Shown piece after piece: positions 36,201-45,331 of a stretch of DNA of 64,000 nt (the stretch's first letter is position 1; each line of letters begins with the position of its first letter). This DNA is from CBDAPI01 sp964565865 (GTDB taxonomy: Bacteria; Acidobacteriota; UBA6911; RPQK01; CBDAPI01). Location of the stretch: the NCBI GenBank assembly GCA_964565865.1, contig CAZMGM010000003.1, forward strand, positions 75,673 through 139,672. The letters are read 5' to 3'. The notes under the pieces were generated by a model, which worked only from the letters and a program-made list of their open reading frames with translations, made no database searches and was not told the DNA's origin. A program made the position numbers and the translations under genes.

Positions 36201-37214
36201 ATGAATGCACAAGTTCTGGCCGGAATCGCTGGTCAAATGGTCGCACCCAATCGAGGGATTCTGGCTGCTGATGAGAGCAGTCCCACTATTAAGAAGCGCT
36301 TCGACACGATTCAAGTAGAATCAACCGAAGAGAATCGGCGTGCGTATCGCCAAATGCTCTTTACGACTCCAGGAGCCGGTGAATTTATCAGCGGCGTGAT
36401 CCTCTTCGATGAGACCTTGCGCCAGAAAACGGATGACGGTTTGCCTTTTCCGGAACTGCTCACTTCGCAGGGCATTCTGTCCGGCATCAAGGTCGACCGC
36501 GGAGCGAAGGCTCTAGCGGGGTCCCCCAGAGAAAAGGTCACCGAGGGACTCGATGGACTGAGACCCCGTCTGGAGGAGTATCGAGAGCTGGGAGCTTCGT
36601 TCACGAAGTGGAGAGCTGTGATCACAATTGGAAGGGACATCCCGACCTCCACGTGCATTGATGCCAACGCTCATGCCCTGGCCCGTTTTGCGGCTTTGAG
36701 TCAGGAAGCTGGCTTGGTTCCCATAGTGGAACCGGAAGTTCTAATGGATGGGGAGCATACCATCGGGCGTTGTGAAGAAGTTACCGGAGAGACTCTCCAG
36801 GGCGTTTTTTCCGCTTTGTATCTCCACCAAGTGGATCTAGAAGGGATCTGTTTGAAGCCGAATATGGTTTTGTCGGGGGCCGACTGCCCCGAGCAGGCTC
36901 CCGCAGCAGAGATCGCGGAAGCTACCGTACGCTGCTTCCTGCGCCACGTTCCGGCGGCGGTACCAGGAATCGTGTTTCTGTCCGGCGGGCAAAGCGAGCT
37001 CGAGGCCACCCGGAATCTCAACGCCATGAACCAGCTTGGCGGCTCGCCGTGGGAGCTTAGCTTTTCCTACGGACGGGCACTCCAGGCTTCAGTCCTGCAG
37101 GCCTGGAGCGGGGACCCGGCCCAGGTTGAGGCAGGCCAGGACGCCCTCTACCACCGGGCCAGATGCAATGGCGCAGCTAGATCGGGCAGGTACGATGAAA
37201 GCTGGGATCGTTAG
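36201..37214 (+). CDS. Fructose-bisphosphate aldolase, class I
   Basis: 337 residues. Cleaves fructose 1,6-bisphosphate through a Lys Schiff base without metal. Class I motifs: GILAADESSPTIKKRF near the start, IVEPEVLMDGEHTI, the Schiff-base Lys in GICLKPNMV, and FLSGGQSELEATRNLNAMN. The ATG at 36201 follows AGGAGAAAGG; an in-frame ATG at 36174 has no such site. The eukaryote-like class I enzyme is found in scattered bacteria including Acidobacteria. A MITE-family end lies 42 bases after the stop. Confidence 0.95.
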   Translation: MNAQVLAGIAGQMVAPNRGILAADESSPTIKKRFDTIQVESTEENRRAYRQMLFTTPGAGEFISGVILFDETLRQKTDDGLPFPELLTSQGILSGIKVDRGAKALAGSPREKVTEGLDGLRPRLEEYRELGASFTKWRAVITIGRDIPTSTCIDANAHALARFAALSQEAGLVPIVEPEVLMDGEHTIGRCEEVTGETLQGVFSALYLHQVDLEGICLKPNMVLSGADCPEQAPAAEIAEATVRCFLRHVPAAVPGIVFLSGGQSELEATRNLNAMNQLGGSPWELSFSYGRALQASVLQAWSGDPAQVEAGQDALYHRARCNGAARSGRYDESWDR

Positions 37215-37255
37215 ATTGCCCGACGCAACGATGGATCTGACCGCAGCCAACGGCA

Positions 37256-37278
37256 CGATTTTCACCACGGTCTGCTGA
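37256..37278 (-). repeat. Solo terminal repeat of the MITE-like family
   Basis: The minus strand reads CAGCAGACCGTGGTGAAAATCG, matching the end AGCAGCCCGTGGTGAAAGTC of the 42.6-kb copy at all but two positions. It sits between the aldolase and YjbQ genes; no partner end is obvious nearby. Confidence 0.6.
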
Positions 37279-37311
37279 AGAAGGTCCGCTCCGGTAGCTA
37301 TACTTTTCAAA

Positions 37312-37731
37312 TTGCTTGTCGAGAACTACACGCTGGAAGTACCCACACAGGCGGTCCATGATATGGTCGATATTACGGCTGAAGTGGCTGCCCGGGTCCG
37401 TCAATCAGGGGTTCAGGACGGTACGATTTGCGTCTTCAATGTTGGTTCCACAGCGGGCATCACGACGGTTGAGTACGAACCCGGTCTGGAGGCCGATGTG
37501 GAAACCTTGTTTGAGAGCCTGGCCCCGGCCCAAGGGCACTACGAGCACAACGAAAGATGGCAAGATGGCAACGGGTTTTCCCATGTTCGTGCCTCCCTTC
37601 TCAAGCCCTCTCTGACTATTCCAATCATGGGAGGGAGGTTACGCCTGGGGACCTGGCAGCAGGTTGTCGTGATCAATTTTGACAACCGTCCCCGGCAGCG
37701 GACGATTGCCATTCAGGTAATGGGCATCTAG
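37312..37731 (+). CDS. YjbQ family protein (UPF0047, secondary thiamine-phosphate synthase type)
   Basis: 139 residues, full length for the family. Conserved FNVGSTAGITTVEYEPGLEAD, HYEHNERWQDGNGFSHVRASLL and the C-terminal LGTWQQVVVINFDNRPRQRTIAIQV are all present; the His cluster in the middle probably binds metal. The E. coli homologue shows weak thiamine-phosphate synthase activity, but the physiological role is unsettled. The start is TTG at 37312 with only a distant purine-rich site. No thiamine gene is nearby. Confidence 0.88.
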   Translation: MLVENYTLEVPTQAVHDMVDITAEVAARVRQSGVQDGTICVFNVGSTAGITTVEYEPGLEADVETLFESLAPAQGHYEHNERWQDGNGFSHVRASLLKPSLTIPIMGGRLRLGTWQQVVVINFDNRPRQRTIAIQVMGI

Positions 37732-37895
37732 TATGCCGTCCAAGCAGTCCCCATCCTGAATACGGGCGAGGTAGGGGCGTACACTTCCCGAACAGTGCGC
37801 CAGGTGCCCGATAGTGAAAGTGCCAGGGCTCGCACCGAAATCCTCCAATGATTGCCCCCCGCCCGTGTGCAGTGCCTGGCCCGGAAGCCTGTGAC

Positions 37896-39614
37896 TCAAT
37901 GGATGTGGATACTTGGCAGGAGTAGGTGTGGTCTGGGTGTCTGCAGGCCACGCAGCTCTGACTTGACCCAAGTCTCCATAGGATGTGTCTGCCGCGTGTG
38001 GATTGCCCCCAGCTCAGAGAGGGTGTCCCACACGCTCTTGGGCTTGGGTAGACGGATCAGTCTGACCGGAGCATTGTCCTCCAGTTCCAGTGCCGCCCGG
38101 ACGTATTCGAGTGCTTTTGGAAAGCCCCCGATATCATCGACGAGGCCAATATTCAGGGCTTGCTTTCCGGTGTAAATACGGCCGCGAGCCTTCTCCTCGA
38201 GTTGTGCGAAGTCCATCGCTCTCCCTCGTGCCGCTTTCGAGACGAAGGCGTCATAGATCTCCTGCATCCAGGCTACGATCCGCTCTCGTTGCTGCGGTGT
38301 CAGAGACGTGGAGAGGGAGAAGAGGTCTGCACTGGGAGAAGTCTTGACGCGATCCACACTGATGCCGATCCAGTCATAAAGGCCTGCCACGTTGAATTTT
38401 CCGAATATGACGCCTATAGAGCCCGTAATGGTACTGGGCTGGCTGATGATCTTGCTGGCGGCCATTGCGATGTAATAGCCACCCGAGCCGGCTACCGCCG
38501 ACATCGACACAATTACCGGAATTCCGGCTTCCTCCAGGAGCTGGACCTCGTGCCAGACCATGTCCGAGCCGACGGCGGATCCTCCAGGGCTGTTAACCCG
38601 GAGTAGTACAGCCTCGTATTTTCGGGACTCTCGAAGCTCCCGAAGCGTCTGGGCCAGGGAACTGCCTCCCAGCGTCTGTCCAAAAGAATCGTTTTTTCCA
38701 GAAGTAATCTGCCCGGTTGCCCCGATCAAGGCAACCTGTGGCCCTTCCGATGAGCGGCGGCCGCGTGCGACTGCCAGGTAATCCGAAGCGCTCATAGCCT
38801 CATACTTGGAACGTCCGGATTCCTTTGACAGTCGCTCCTGTACCTGGTGGCGGTATCCGGTCTCATCGACGAGTTGTCGTTCCACTGCGCCCGGGGCGTT
38901 GATCATCCCCAGGTCAATGATCTCTCGTAGCACCGATTCCTCGATTCCTCGGTCACTGGCCACCGACTTCACAAAGCGCAGCTCCATGTCTCCGAGGATC
39001 GACTCCAACATCGCGCGGATGGGCTCGCTCAAGTTTTCCCTATCATATTGTTCCGGACTCTTGAACTCTTTGAACTGGATGAATTCTGGTTTGATGCCAA
39101 GCTTCTGAAGCGATCGTTTGTAAAACTGGATCTCTGCGACCAGACCGTTCAAAAGAAGTCCTGCGTCCGGGTTGATGGAAAGTGTATCCGCAGCGGAAGC
39201 GAGATAGATCTCACTTTCGCCTGCCATGTCAAGAGAGAGAAAGGCATGGATTTTCTTACCGCTTGCCCGGAACTTATGCATGCCGTCGCGCAGTTCTTCG
39301 ATTTGTGCAAAGCTAAGATCCAGAGGCTGTACCTCGAGATAAATCGAAGCCACGTCGTCATCTTTTGAGCTAAGCTCGAAAAGTTCCCAGAGATCGTAGA
39401 GAGTGGGCTTGCTAGATTCGAAAAATTCGAAGAAAGGATTCTCAGGAGGCACTTCGTAAATCGCACCCCCAACTACAATTTCTACGATCGTATTCTTGAC
39501 CACCGACGGCGGGCGACTCAGCTGCCAGTAGGCCCAGAAGGTCAGGACCAGGGCCAGAGTTACAATGACGGCAAATATAAGAAAGACAGCAATCCAGGGT
39601 CGAGAACTCATCAT
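37896..39614 (-). CDS. sppA: Signal peptide peptidase SppA (67-kDa type)
   Basis: 572 residues, the long two-repeat form of SppA, an inner-membrane serine protease that degrades cleaved signal peptides in the periplasm. One N-terminal membrane anchor lies at 8-30. The catalytic Lys185 (FKEFKSPEQYDR) comes from the first repeat and nucleophile Ser377 (SAVAGSGGYYIAMAA) from the second, giving the Ser/Lys dyad. GAGAGGAGAG precedes the ATG. Translation starts at a double Met. It diverges from the GarR-type reductase gene. Confidence 0.94.
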   Translation of the reverse strand: MMSSRPWIAVFLIFAVIVTLALVLTFWAYWQLSRPPSVVKNTIVEIVVGGAIYEVPPENPFFEFFESSKPTLYDLWELFELSSKDDDVASIYLEVQPLDLSFAQIEELRDGMHKFRASGKKIHAFLSLDMAGESEIYLASAADTLSINPDAGLLLNGLVAEIQFYKRSLQKLGIKPEFIQFKEFKSPEQYDRENLSEPIRAMLESILGDMELRFVKSVASDRGIEESVLREIIDLGMINAPGAVERQLVDETGYRHQVQERLSKESGRSKYEAMSASDYLAVARGRRSSEGPQVALIGATGQITSGKNDSFGQTLGGSSLAQTLRELRESRKYEAVLLRVNSPGGSAVGSDMVWHEVQLLEEAGIPVIVSMSAVAGSGGYYIAMAASKIISQPSTITGSIGVIFGKFNVAGLYDWIGISVDRVKTSPSADLFSLSTSLTPQQRERIVAWMQEIYDAFVSKAARGRAMDFAQLEEKARGRIYTGKQALNIGLVDDIGGFPKALEYVRAALELEDNAPVRLIRLPKPKSVWDTLSELGAIHTRQTHPMETWVKSELRGLQTPRPHLLLPSIHIH

Positions 39615-39835
39615 GTACTCTCCTCTCTTCCAATTATTCTATTATTAGGAGTTGATTGCAGGCCAGCAAGCGCCTCCTCCGGCATGGACGCCGGAATCAG
39701 TGGGCAACAGCCAAACTCTCTGCTAATTTCGGGATTCGTGCTCGCAACCATTATGCGCAAGCGTTATCGTATTCGTGAACACCGTAGGAGGTCCGGCAAG
39801 AGCTTTTCAAGAGTTACGAGCACTTAAGGAGTTTT

Positions 39836-40726
39836 ATGCAGCCAAAAATTGGATTTATTGGTCTTGGAATCATGGGAAAACCCATGGCAGGACACATTCT
39901 CAACAGCGGCTACCCGCTCACCGTCTACAACCGGACTCGTTCCAGTGCAGCGTCACTGGTCAGCGCGGGCGCTGCAGAGGCCGAGAGTCCGTCCCGCGTT
40001 GCGGAAGAGAGCGAAATCGTTATCACCATGGTTTCCGATACGCCCGATGTGGAGGAGGTGGTTGTCGGCCCGAAGGGCATCATCGAGGGGATCAAGCCGG
40101 GATCCATTGTGGTCGACATGAGCACGATCGCGCCCGGCATGGAAAGGAACCTGGATGAGAAACTGCAGGAAGTCGGATGCTCCCTGGTAGATGCCCCAGT
40201 TTCCGGGGGCGACATCGGAGCGCAGAAGGGAACCCTAGCCATTATGGCGGGAGGCTGCCAGACTGACTACGAGAGGGTCAAACCGGTGTTCGAAGTGATG
40301 GGCTCCACCATCACGCACTGCGGGCCGGTCGGCCATGGACAGTTGACCAAGCTATGCAACCAGATTCTGGTGTCCGTGACCCTTCTGGGCGTCTGCGAGG
40401 CTATTTTGTTTGCACAACGGAACGATCTGGACCCCGAGGTCATGATTGAAGCAGTCCGCGGCGGGGCAGCAGGCAGTTGGCAGTTTTCCAATCTTGGACC
40501 TAAGATCGCGGAAGCCAACTACGCCCCTGGCTTTATGGTGGATTTACTGCAGAAGGATCTGGGACTGGTCCTGGACGCCGGCTATCAGGCGCATGTCTCA
40601 CTGATGGGGACCTCACTGGTCCGCCAGCTCATGTCGGCTGCCCAGGCCATGGGAGATGGACGGGAAGGTACTCAGGTGTTGGCAAAGGTGCTGCAGATCC
40701 TGGCCCCACGAGCTCCGCTTCCGTGA
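39836..40726 (+). CDS. 2-hydroxy-3-oxopropionate (tartronate semialdehyde) reductase-like, 3-hydroxyisobutyrate dehydrogenase family
   Basis: 296 residues. Rossmann IGFIGLGIMGKPMAGH, substrate motif VDAPVSGGDIGAQKGTL, and catalytic Lys172 in HGQLTKLCNQ, as in GarR/GlxR and 3-hydroxyisobutyrate dehydrogenases. GarR reduces tartronate semialdehyde to D-glycerate; the glycerate 2-kinase at 56662-58002 would complete a route to 2-phosphoglycerate. The exact substrate within the family is inferred, not shown. AAGGAG lies eight bases before the ATG. Confidence 0.88.
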   Translation: MQPKIGFIGLGIMGKPMAGHILNSGYPLTVYNRTRSSAASLVSAGAAEAESPSRVAEESEIVITMVSDTPDVEEVVVGPKGIIEGIKPGSIVVDMSTIAPGMERNLDEKLQEVGCSLVDAPVSGGDIGAQKGTLAIMAGGCQTDYERVKPVFEVMGSTITHCGPVGHGQLTKLCNQILVSVTLLGVCEAILFAQRNDLDPEVMIEAVRGGAAGSWQFSNLGPKIAEANYAPGFMVDLLQKDLGLVLDAGYQAHVSLMGTSLVRQLMSAAQAMGDGREGTQVLAKVLQILAPRAPLP

Positions 40727-40922
40727 CCATCGAGATAGAATGAGCGCTGAGTGAGGATAATCTATCATTGGGTCACGTCGTAAGGGCGATCCGTAGGGGA
40801 TCAGCGGGTCAGAGTGGTTCAGTTCCTCAATTCAACAACGCGCAGAGGGAGAAACTTAGTGGGCGAAGTGAATACCTTTCACTGAGTTTATGCCAGGAAG
40901 TACCAGATCTGGAGAGCTTGAC

Positions 40923-41774
40923 ATGTTGAGGCTGACAATATGTCTGGTAGTGTTCATGAACGCCGGCTGGTCCACTCGGAGCCTGGGTGGCCAGCCGGAG
41001 TTTCACCATTTCCTGTATGTCTCGAACCGCAGAGTTGTGGCCCTAGAGCTCATTGATGAAACCGAGGCAATTCTCAACTACATTAACCTGGGACGCAATT
41101 ATGAGCTCCTCGAGTCGAATAATCTGCTGATTCTCGATTCAGCCGGAAAAGGTTATCGGGGTCACCTGTTGAAACGAGACAAGGCGGACGATGGGGGCCA
41201 GATCTTCCAGGTTGCCGAGCTGTTTGCTCCCCGCGATTTCAGGGGCTATTCCGTAGTCGGTAACTTCCGTTTTCGGGTTTCCCCCAGATCTGCTTATCTC
41301 AGGGTTGGCTCCAAAGTGTTGGAACTGGCACCCCTGGATCCGGACGAGTTCGAGAGGCTTGCCGACTGGATAGGGAAGCTTAACCTGGAAACAGAGAATG
41401 CGACATTAGCCCTCTACGAGGCAGGCTTTCAGCATGGACTTGGACAGATTCTGAGTGCAGGTCAACTGGAAGCCTCTCCGGTTTCCAGTCTTCTGGAGAA
41501 AAGCGACGTTTTACCGCCGGTGGTGCTCAAAACTCCTGCACCCAGACTCCTACCCAGATTCAGCCATCTTCCCGATCCGGTAGTCGTTAGGGTTCGGCTC
41601 GAGCTGACGGCTAAGGGGGGCATTACGAACCTGTCCGTGGAGGAGGGCGTGGACCCGGAGCTGGATCAGGTCGCGCTTGAAGTAGTGCGGAACTCCTGGG
41701 TCTTGCTCCCGGCTGTCTCTGGGGGAAAGACGATCCGGTCCGCAATGCTCGTGCGGGTCCAGTTTGCGCGGTAG
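40923..41774 (+). CDS. Exported protein with TonB-type C-terminal domain
   Basis: 283 residues. A signal peptide or anchor (MLRLTICLVVFMNAGWS) is followed by an unassigned beta-rich middle. The last ~80 residues resemble TonB C-terminal domains (VVVRVRLELTAKGGITNLSVEEGVDPELDQVALEVVRNSW), the part that contacts TonB boxes. A typical Pro-rich spacer is missing, so classical energy transduction is uncertain; such proteins are common in Acidobacteria. The ATG at 40923 follows GGAGAG and is preferred over the in-frame ATG at 40890. Confidence 0.72.
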   Translation: MLRLTICLVVFMNAGWSTRSLGGQPEFHHFLYVSNRRVVALELIDETEAILNYINLGRNYELLESNNLLILDSAGKGYRGHLLKRDKADDGGQIFQVAELFAPRDFRGYSVVGNFRFRVSPRSAYLRVGSKVLELAPLDPDEFERLADWIGKLNLETENATLALYEAGFQHGLGQILSAGQLEASPVSSLLEKSDVLPPVVLKTPAPRLLPRFSHLPDPVVVRVRLELTAKGGITNLSVEEGVDPELDQVALEVVRNSWVLLPAVSGGKTIRSAMLVRVQFAR

Positions 41775-41951
41775 CCGCGGCCGATCAGATCGACGCATGA
41801 AGCAGCTCCGACGCTTCGCCATTCACATTTCGGGTCGCCCTGCCGCTTCTGCCCGGCATTCCGACGCAATCTCCAAGCTGCAATCATCAACCGGAGAGAT
41901 GGGGAAAAGTGGGAACCGACAGGGCGAAAAGGGCTGTGCTACCATGACGCG

Positions 41952-42599
41952 GTGCAAAACATCGATCTGGCCCAGACATTCATCACGCTGGCCGTTCTCC
42001 TCGTTTCCCTGACAATTCATGAGGCGGCGCATGCCTGGTCGGCGAGTGTTCTGGGAGACCCGACAGCCCGGGCTCTGGGTCGAGTTTCACTCAACCCTCT
42101 GGTTCATATCGACCCGGTCGGAACATTATTTTTTCCCTTGATCGGCCTGATTTTCGGAGGGATGGTTTTCGGCTGGGCCAAGCCTGTTCCCGTCAACACA
42201 CTGAATCTGAAGAGCCCTCGTAAGGACCACCTTCTAATCGCTGCAGCCGGGCCGGTCAGCAACCTCCTTCAAGCCCTGTTCTGCCTCCTCGGATTGTACC
42301 TGCTGATGGGATTTTTCGGGCGCTATGAGGTTGCTTCCCACTCCGTCCTCCGTCCGCTCTTTGAGCTGTTCTACTGGGGTTTGATTCTGAATGTGATTCT
42401 GGCGGTCTTCAACCTGTTTCCGATTCCACCACTGGATGGAAGCTGGATTCTGCAGGGGATTCTACCGGACAACCTGGCCAGGGCGATGGACTCCCTCCGA
42501 CCTTATGGTTTCCTTCTGCTCCTGATGCTGCTGTTCGGTGGTGTCTTCGGCTCCGTGATTGGGCCTATCCTCGTCCGGGTACAACAGATGGTTCCCTAA
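41952..42599 (+). CDS. Site-2 protease family (M50) membrane metalloprotease
   Basis: 215 residues, five or six membrane helices. Zinc motif HEAAH at 23-27 and the third-ligand motif NLFPIPPLDGSWIL near the end; GRVSLNPLVHIDP is the usual loop of the compact group without a PDZ domain. Such proteases cleave membrane-embedded substrates, but the target is unknown. Start is GTG; the nearby ATG at 41944 is out of frame. The TAA stop is formed by the first bases of a repeat element (CTAA). Confidence 0.92.
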   Translation: MQNIDLAQTFITLAVLLVSLTIHEAAHAWSASVLGDPTARALGRVSLNPLVHIDPVGTLFFPLIGLIFGGMVFGWAKPVPVNTLNLKSPRKDHLLIAAAGPVSNLLQALFCLLGLYLLMGFFGRYEVASHSVLRPLFELFYWGLILNVILAVFNLFPIPPLDGSWILQGILPDNLARAMDSLRPYGFLLLLMLLFGGVFGSVIGPILVRVQQMVP

Positions 42600-42875
42600 C
42601 AGCCCGTGGTGAAAGTCCCTCGGGCCACGTTGCGGGCGCCGTGGGTGTAGTTGCAAGGCGAACCTACGCAGGCCATGCTCAAGCATCGACGGGGCGGGGC
42701 AACGCAGTAGATTGACCTGCTTCGCCCGTAACCCGAAGGGCACCAGGAATTTGCGCCTGCTGGCTGTGTTTCTTGTTGTCGGAGATAACCAGCATCAACT
42801 TCCTCCTCCTGCCTGGCCAGCGAACGTAGTCCCCCTAGCGCTCGATCGGGCGCGACTCTTACCACGGACTGCTAG
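42596..42875. repeat. MITE-like element, long copy A
   Basis: 280 bp bounded by CTAACAGCCCGTGGTGAAAG on the left and, reverse-complemented, CTAGCAGTCCGTGGTAAGAG on the right, so the ends form terminal inverted repeats matching at about 18 of 22 positions. The boundaries CTAA and CTAG both fit YTAR, the target type of IS5-group elements. The interior 42727-42830 matches the other long copy at 10586-10688. No transposase is encoded; internal ORFs look fortuitous. The left boundary holds the stop codon of the site-2 protease gene. Confidence 0.8.
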
Positions 42876-43044
42876 CTTCTCTCTTGACGTCTCCCTCGCT
42901 CTTACCTTTGTGTGTTTCATTTCTTTGGAACGCTATCAACCTTGCCGGAATCCGTAGATAGGCAGTCCAAGGGCCTGAAACTTTTCTCATTTACAGTGCC
43001 GTAACTTGCCATGGAGCAGCCGTTGGATTTATAAAGCTGACCTC

Positions 43045-44031
43045 ATGAAGAAGCGAGTGTTCAGTGGCATGCGACCGACGGGACCTCTCCATCTGGGTCA
43101 CCTGGTTGGCGCGCTCGACAACTGGGTTCAGATACAGGATGAATTCGACTGTGTCTACGGCATTGTCGACTGGCATGCTTTGACAACTGAATATCAGGAA
43201 GTTGGAGAGATTTCCCAAAACGTGGTTGAAATCGGTCTTGACTGGCTGGCTGCTGGGCTGGATCCGAAAAAGTCGATTCTGATGATTCAGTCCCTGGTTC
43301 CGGAACATGCCGAGTTGCAGCTTCTGTTTGGAATGATTTGCCCGGTGCCCTGGCTGGAACGCGTCCCGACATACAAGGAGCAGATCCAACAGCTCAAAGG
43401 CAAGGACCTTTCCACGTTTGGCTTTCTCGGGTATCCGTTGTTGCAGGCGGCCGACATTCTGATCTACAAAGGAGACGTCGTGCCGGTGGGAGAAGATCAA
43501 GTTTCGCACATTGAGCTCACCCGTGAAATCGCCCGTCGCTTCAATTATCTTTTTGAGAACGTGTTCCCCGAGCCGCAAGCACGATTGACCCGGTCGCCGC
43601 GTTTGCCGGGCACCGACGGGCGAAAGATGAGTAAGAGCTATGGTAATGAAATCCGGCTCTCGGACAACCCCAAAGAGATCAAAAAGAAAATCATGCCGAT
43701 GGTAACCGACCCGGCTCGTGTGAGACGCACCGACCCCGGCAACCCTGAGATCTGCCCTGTCTACGATCTGCACAAGGTCTTTACGGATGCTGCGAGGAAA
43801 AAATGGGTCGTCAAGGGTTGTACTTCGGCTGGAATTGGATGTTTTGACTGTAAGAAAGTCTTGTTGGAAGGGATGTTACCCCGGATCGAGCCGGTATCAC
43901 GGCGCCGAAAGAAGTTACAGCGGGATCCCGGTTTGGTTTTGAAGGTCCTAAGGGAGGGCAGCTCCCGAGCCCGGGAAATTGCCCGGCAGACTCTGGAAGA
44001 GGCGCGTCAGGCCATGCAGTTAAAGTATTAA
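43045..44031 (+). CDS. trpS: Tryptophan--tRNA ligase
   Basis: 328 residues, class I aminoacyl-tRNA synthetase. HIGH-type motif HLGH at 16-19 in RPTGPLHLGHL, and KMSKS in DGRKMSKSYGNEI. The body follows the bacterial TrpRS layout (YGIVDWHALTT, LLQAADILIYKGDVVPVGEDQ). The ATG at 43045 is taken over 43006 because the family starts MKKRVFSGMRPTG. It leads the trpS-scpA-scpB-rluB cluster, an arrangement seen in many bacteria. Confidence 0.96.
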   Translation: MKKRVFSGMRPTGPLHLGHLVGALDNWVQIQDEFDCVYGIVDWHALTTEYQEVGEISQNVVEIGLDWLAAGLDPKKSILMIQSLVPEHAELQLLFGMICPVPWLERVPTYKEQIQQLKGKDLSTFGFLGYPLLQAADILIYKGDVVPVGEDQVSHIELTREIARRFNYLFENVFPEPQARLTRSPRLPGTDGRKMSKSYGNEIRLSDNPKEIKKKIMPMVTDPARVRRTDPGNPEICPVYDLHKVFTDAARKKWVVKGCTSAGIGCFDCKKVLLEGMLPRIEPVSRRRKKLQRDPGLVLKVLREGSSRAREIARQTLEEARQAMQLKY

Positions 44032-44051
44032 CTGTCGGTCCGGCATTTCCC

Positions 44052-44798
44052 ATGGTGTCTCAAGCTGTTCCATTTTCGAAGCCTCGCCAGGGAGCTTTTG
44101 ACTACAAGGTTCAGCTGGAAAATTTCGAGGGTCCTCTCGACCTTCTTCTCCACCTCATCCGGGTTCAAGAACTAGACATTTACGATATCCCCATCGCAAC
44201 TGTTACCGATCAGTATCTTGACTATCTGCAGATGATGAAGGAGCTAAATGTCAACCTGGCCGGTGAGTATCTGGTTATAGCGTCGACGCTGATTCTCATC
44301 AAGTCGAGGACACTTTTGCCCGCCGATGTAGAGGCTGTCCAGGAAGGCGAAGCCGAGGATCCACGGACCGAGTTGGTAGAAAGGCTTTTGGAGCACGAGA
44401 AGTTCAAGAACGCGGCCCAGATGCTGTATTCCAGAGAGACGGTAGAACTCGCCGTGTGGCCTAGGGGGGAGTCTGAATTTGAACAAGACGAAAAGGAGGC
44501 AGTCTCTGCAACTGTGTTCGATCTCGTCAAGGCATTCCATAACATGGTGGAGCGCTTCAAGGACAACATCACGGTGGAGGTGGAGCGAGAAACGGTGACG
44601 CTGGAAAGTAAAATTCGGGAAGTGCGAGGACTTCTCAGAGTCCAGAGCGAAGTGTTCTTTTCTTTTTTCTTTGAGAAAAGGCTGTCAAAGCGTCATCTAA
44701 TCGTAACTTTTGTGGCCCTCCTGGAGTTGGTAAGGCTAAATGAGATCCGGCTGTTTCAGGAAGGTGTCTTTGAGGATATTCGAATCGTAATATGTTGA
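44052..44798 (+). CDS. scpA: Segregation and condensation protein A
   Basis: Kleisin subunit that bridges SMC heads in the SMC-ScpAB complex for chromosome condensation. 248 residues. The N-terminal FEGPLDLLLHLIRVQELDIYDIPIATVTDQYL is diagnostic, followed by the helical EYLVIASTLILIKSRTLLP segment and a C-terminal winged helix (HLIVTFVALLELVRLNEI). It overlaps scpB by seven bases and follows trpS by 20. Confidence 0.95.
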   Translation: MVSQAVPFSKPRQGAFDYKVQLENFEGPLDLLLHLIRVQELDIYDIPIATVTDQYLDYLQMMKELNVNLAGEYLVIASTLILIKSRTLLPADVEAVQEGEAEDPRTELVERLLEHEKFKNAAQMLYSRETVELAVWPRGESEFEQDEKEAVSATVFDLVKAFHNMVERFKDNITVEVERETVTLESKIREVRGLLRVQSEVFFSFFFEKRLSKRHLIVTFVALLELVRLNEIRLFQEGVFEDIRIVIC

Positions 44799-45331
44799 AA
44801 GAAGAGCTAAGCAATCAGCTTATTGCCATTCTCTTTGCGGCCCGCAACCCAGTCACTACCCAGCAGCTGGGGAATGTTTTCACCGATCTCTCCGAAGTCG
44901 AGCTGAGGTGCGCTCTGGATGATCTGAGTCAGGAATTCAAGAATGTAATCCCCGCTATGGAAGTCCGGGAGGTAGCAGGAGGCTACCGGATCACGACGAG
45001 ACCCGAGTACCACCAGATTGTGCGCTCGTATTTGAAGACCAAGCCGGCCGCCAAGCTGTCTCTAGCTGCGCTTGAAACGTTGTCGGTGATTGCCTACAGA
45101 CAGCCAGTCACGCTCCCCGAGATCATGGAAATCAGGGGTATCAAGAACACGACGACGATTCGAACTCTTCTGGAGAAGCGTCTGATTGAAACGCGGGGGC
45201 GGCGGAAGGTAGTTGGGAAGCCAATCATGTACGGTACGACGCGAGAATTTCTTCTCCACTTTGGCCTCGCTGACCTCCAAGATCTCCCCACTCTCGAAGA
45301 GTTCCAGGAGATTCTCGAGGGTATAGCATAA
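44792..45331 (+). CDS. scpB: Segregation and condensation protein B
   Basis: 179 residues with the paired winged-helix domains of ScpB, which dimerises and binds ScpA. Conserved YRITTRPEYHQIVRSYL, LSLAALETLSVIAYRQPVTLPEIMEIRG and TTREFLLHFGLADLQDLPTLEEF are present. The ATG overlaps the scpA end, so the two are co-translated. A possible hairpin follows the stop. Confidence 0.95.
   Translation: MLKEELSNQLIAILFAARNPVTTQQLGNVFTDLSEVELRCALDDLSQEFKNVIPAMEVREVAGGYRITTRPEYHQIVRSYLKTKPAAKLSLAALETLSVIAYRQPVTLPEIMEIRGIKNTTTIRTLLEKRLIETRGRRKVVGKPIMYGTTREFLLHFGLADLQDLPTLEEFQEILEGIA

Noticed and set aside
42596..42865. 89-codon minus-strand frame in the long repeat copy (and a 90-codon frame at 10450-10722)
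   Set aside because: Both share a short ETQPAG stretch, but this follows from DNA-level repeat similarity; the rest does not keep reading-frame conservation, and the ends are inverted repeats.
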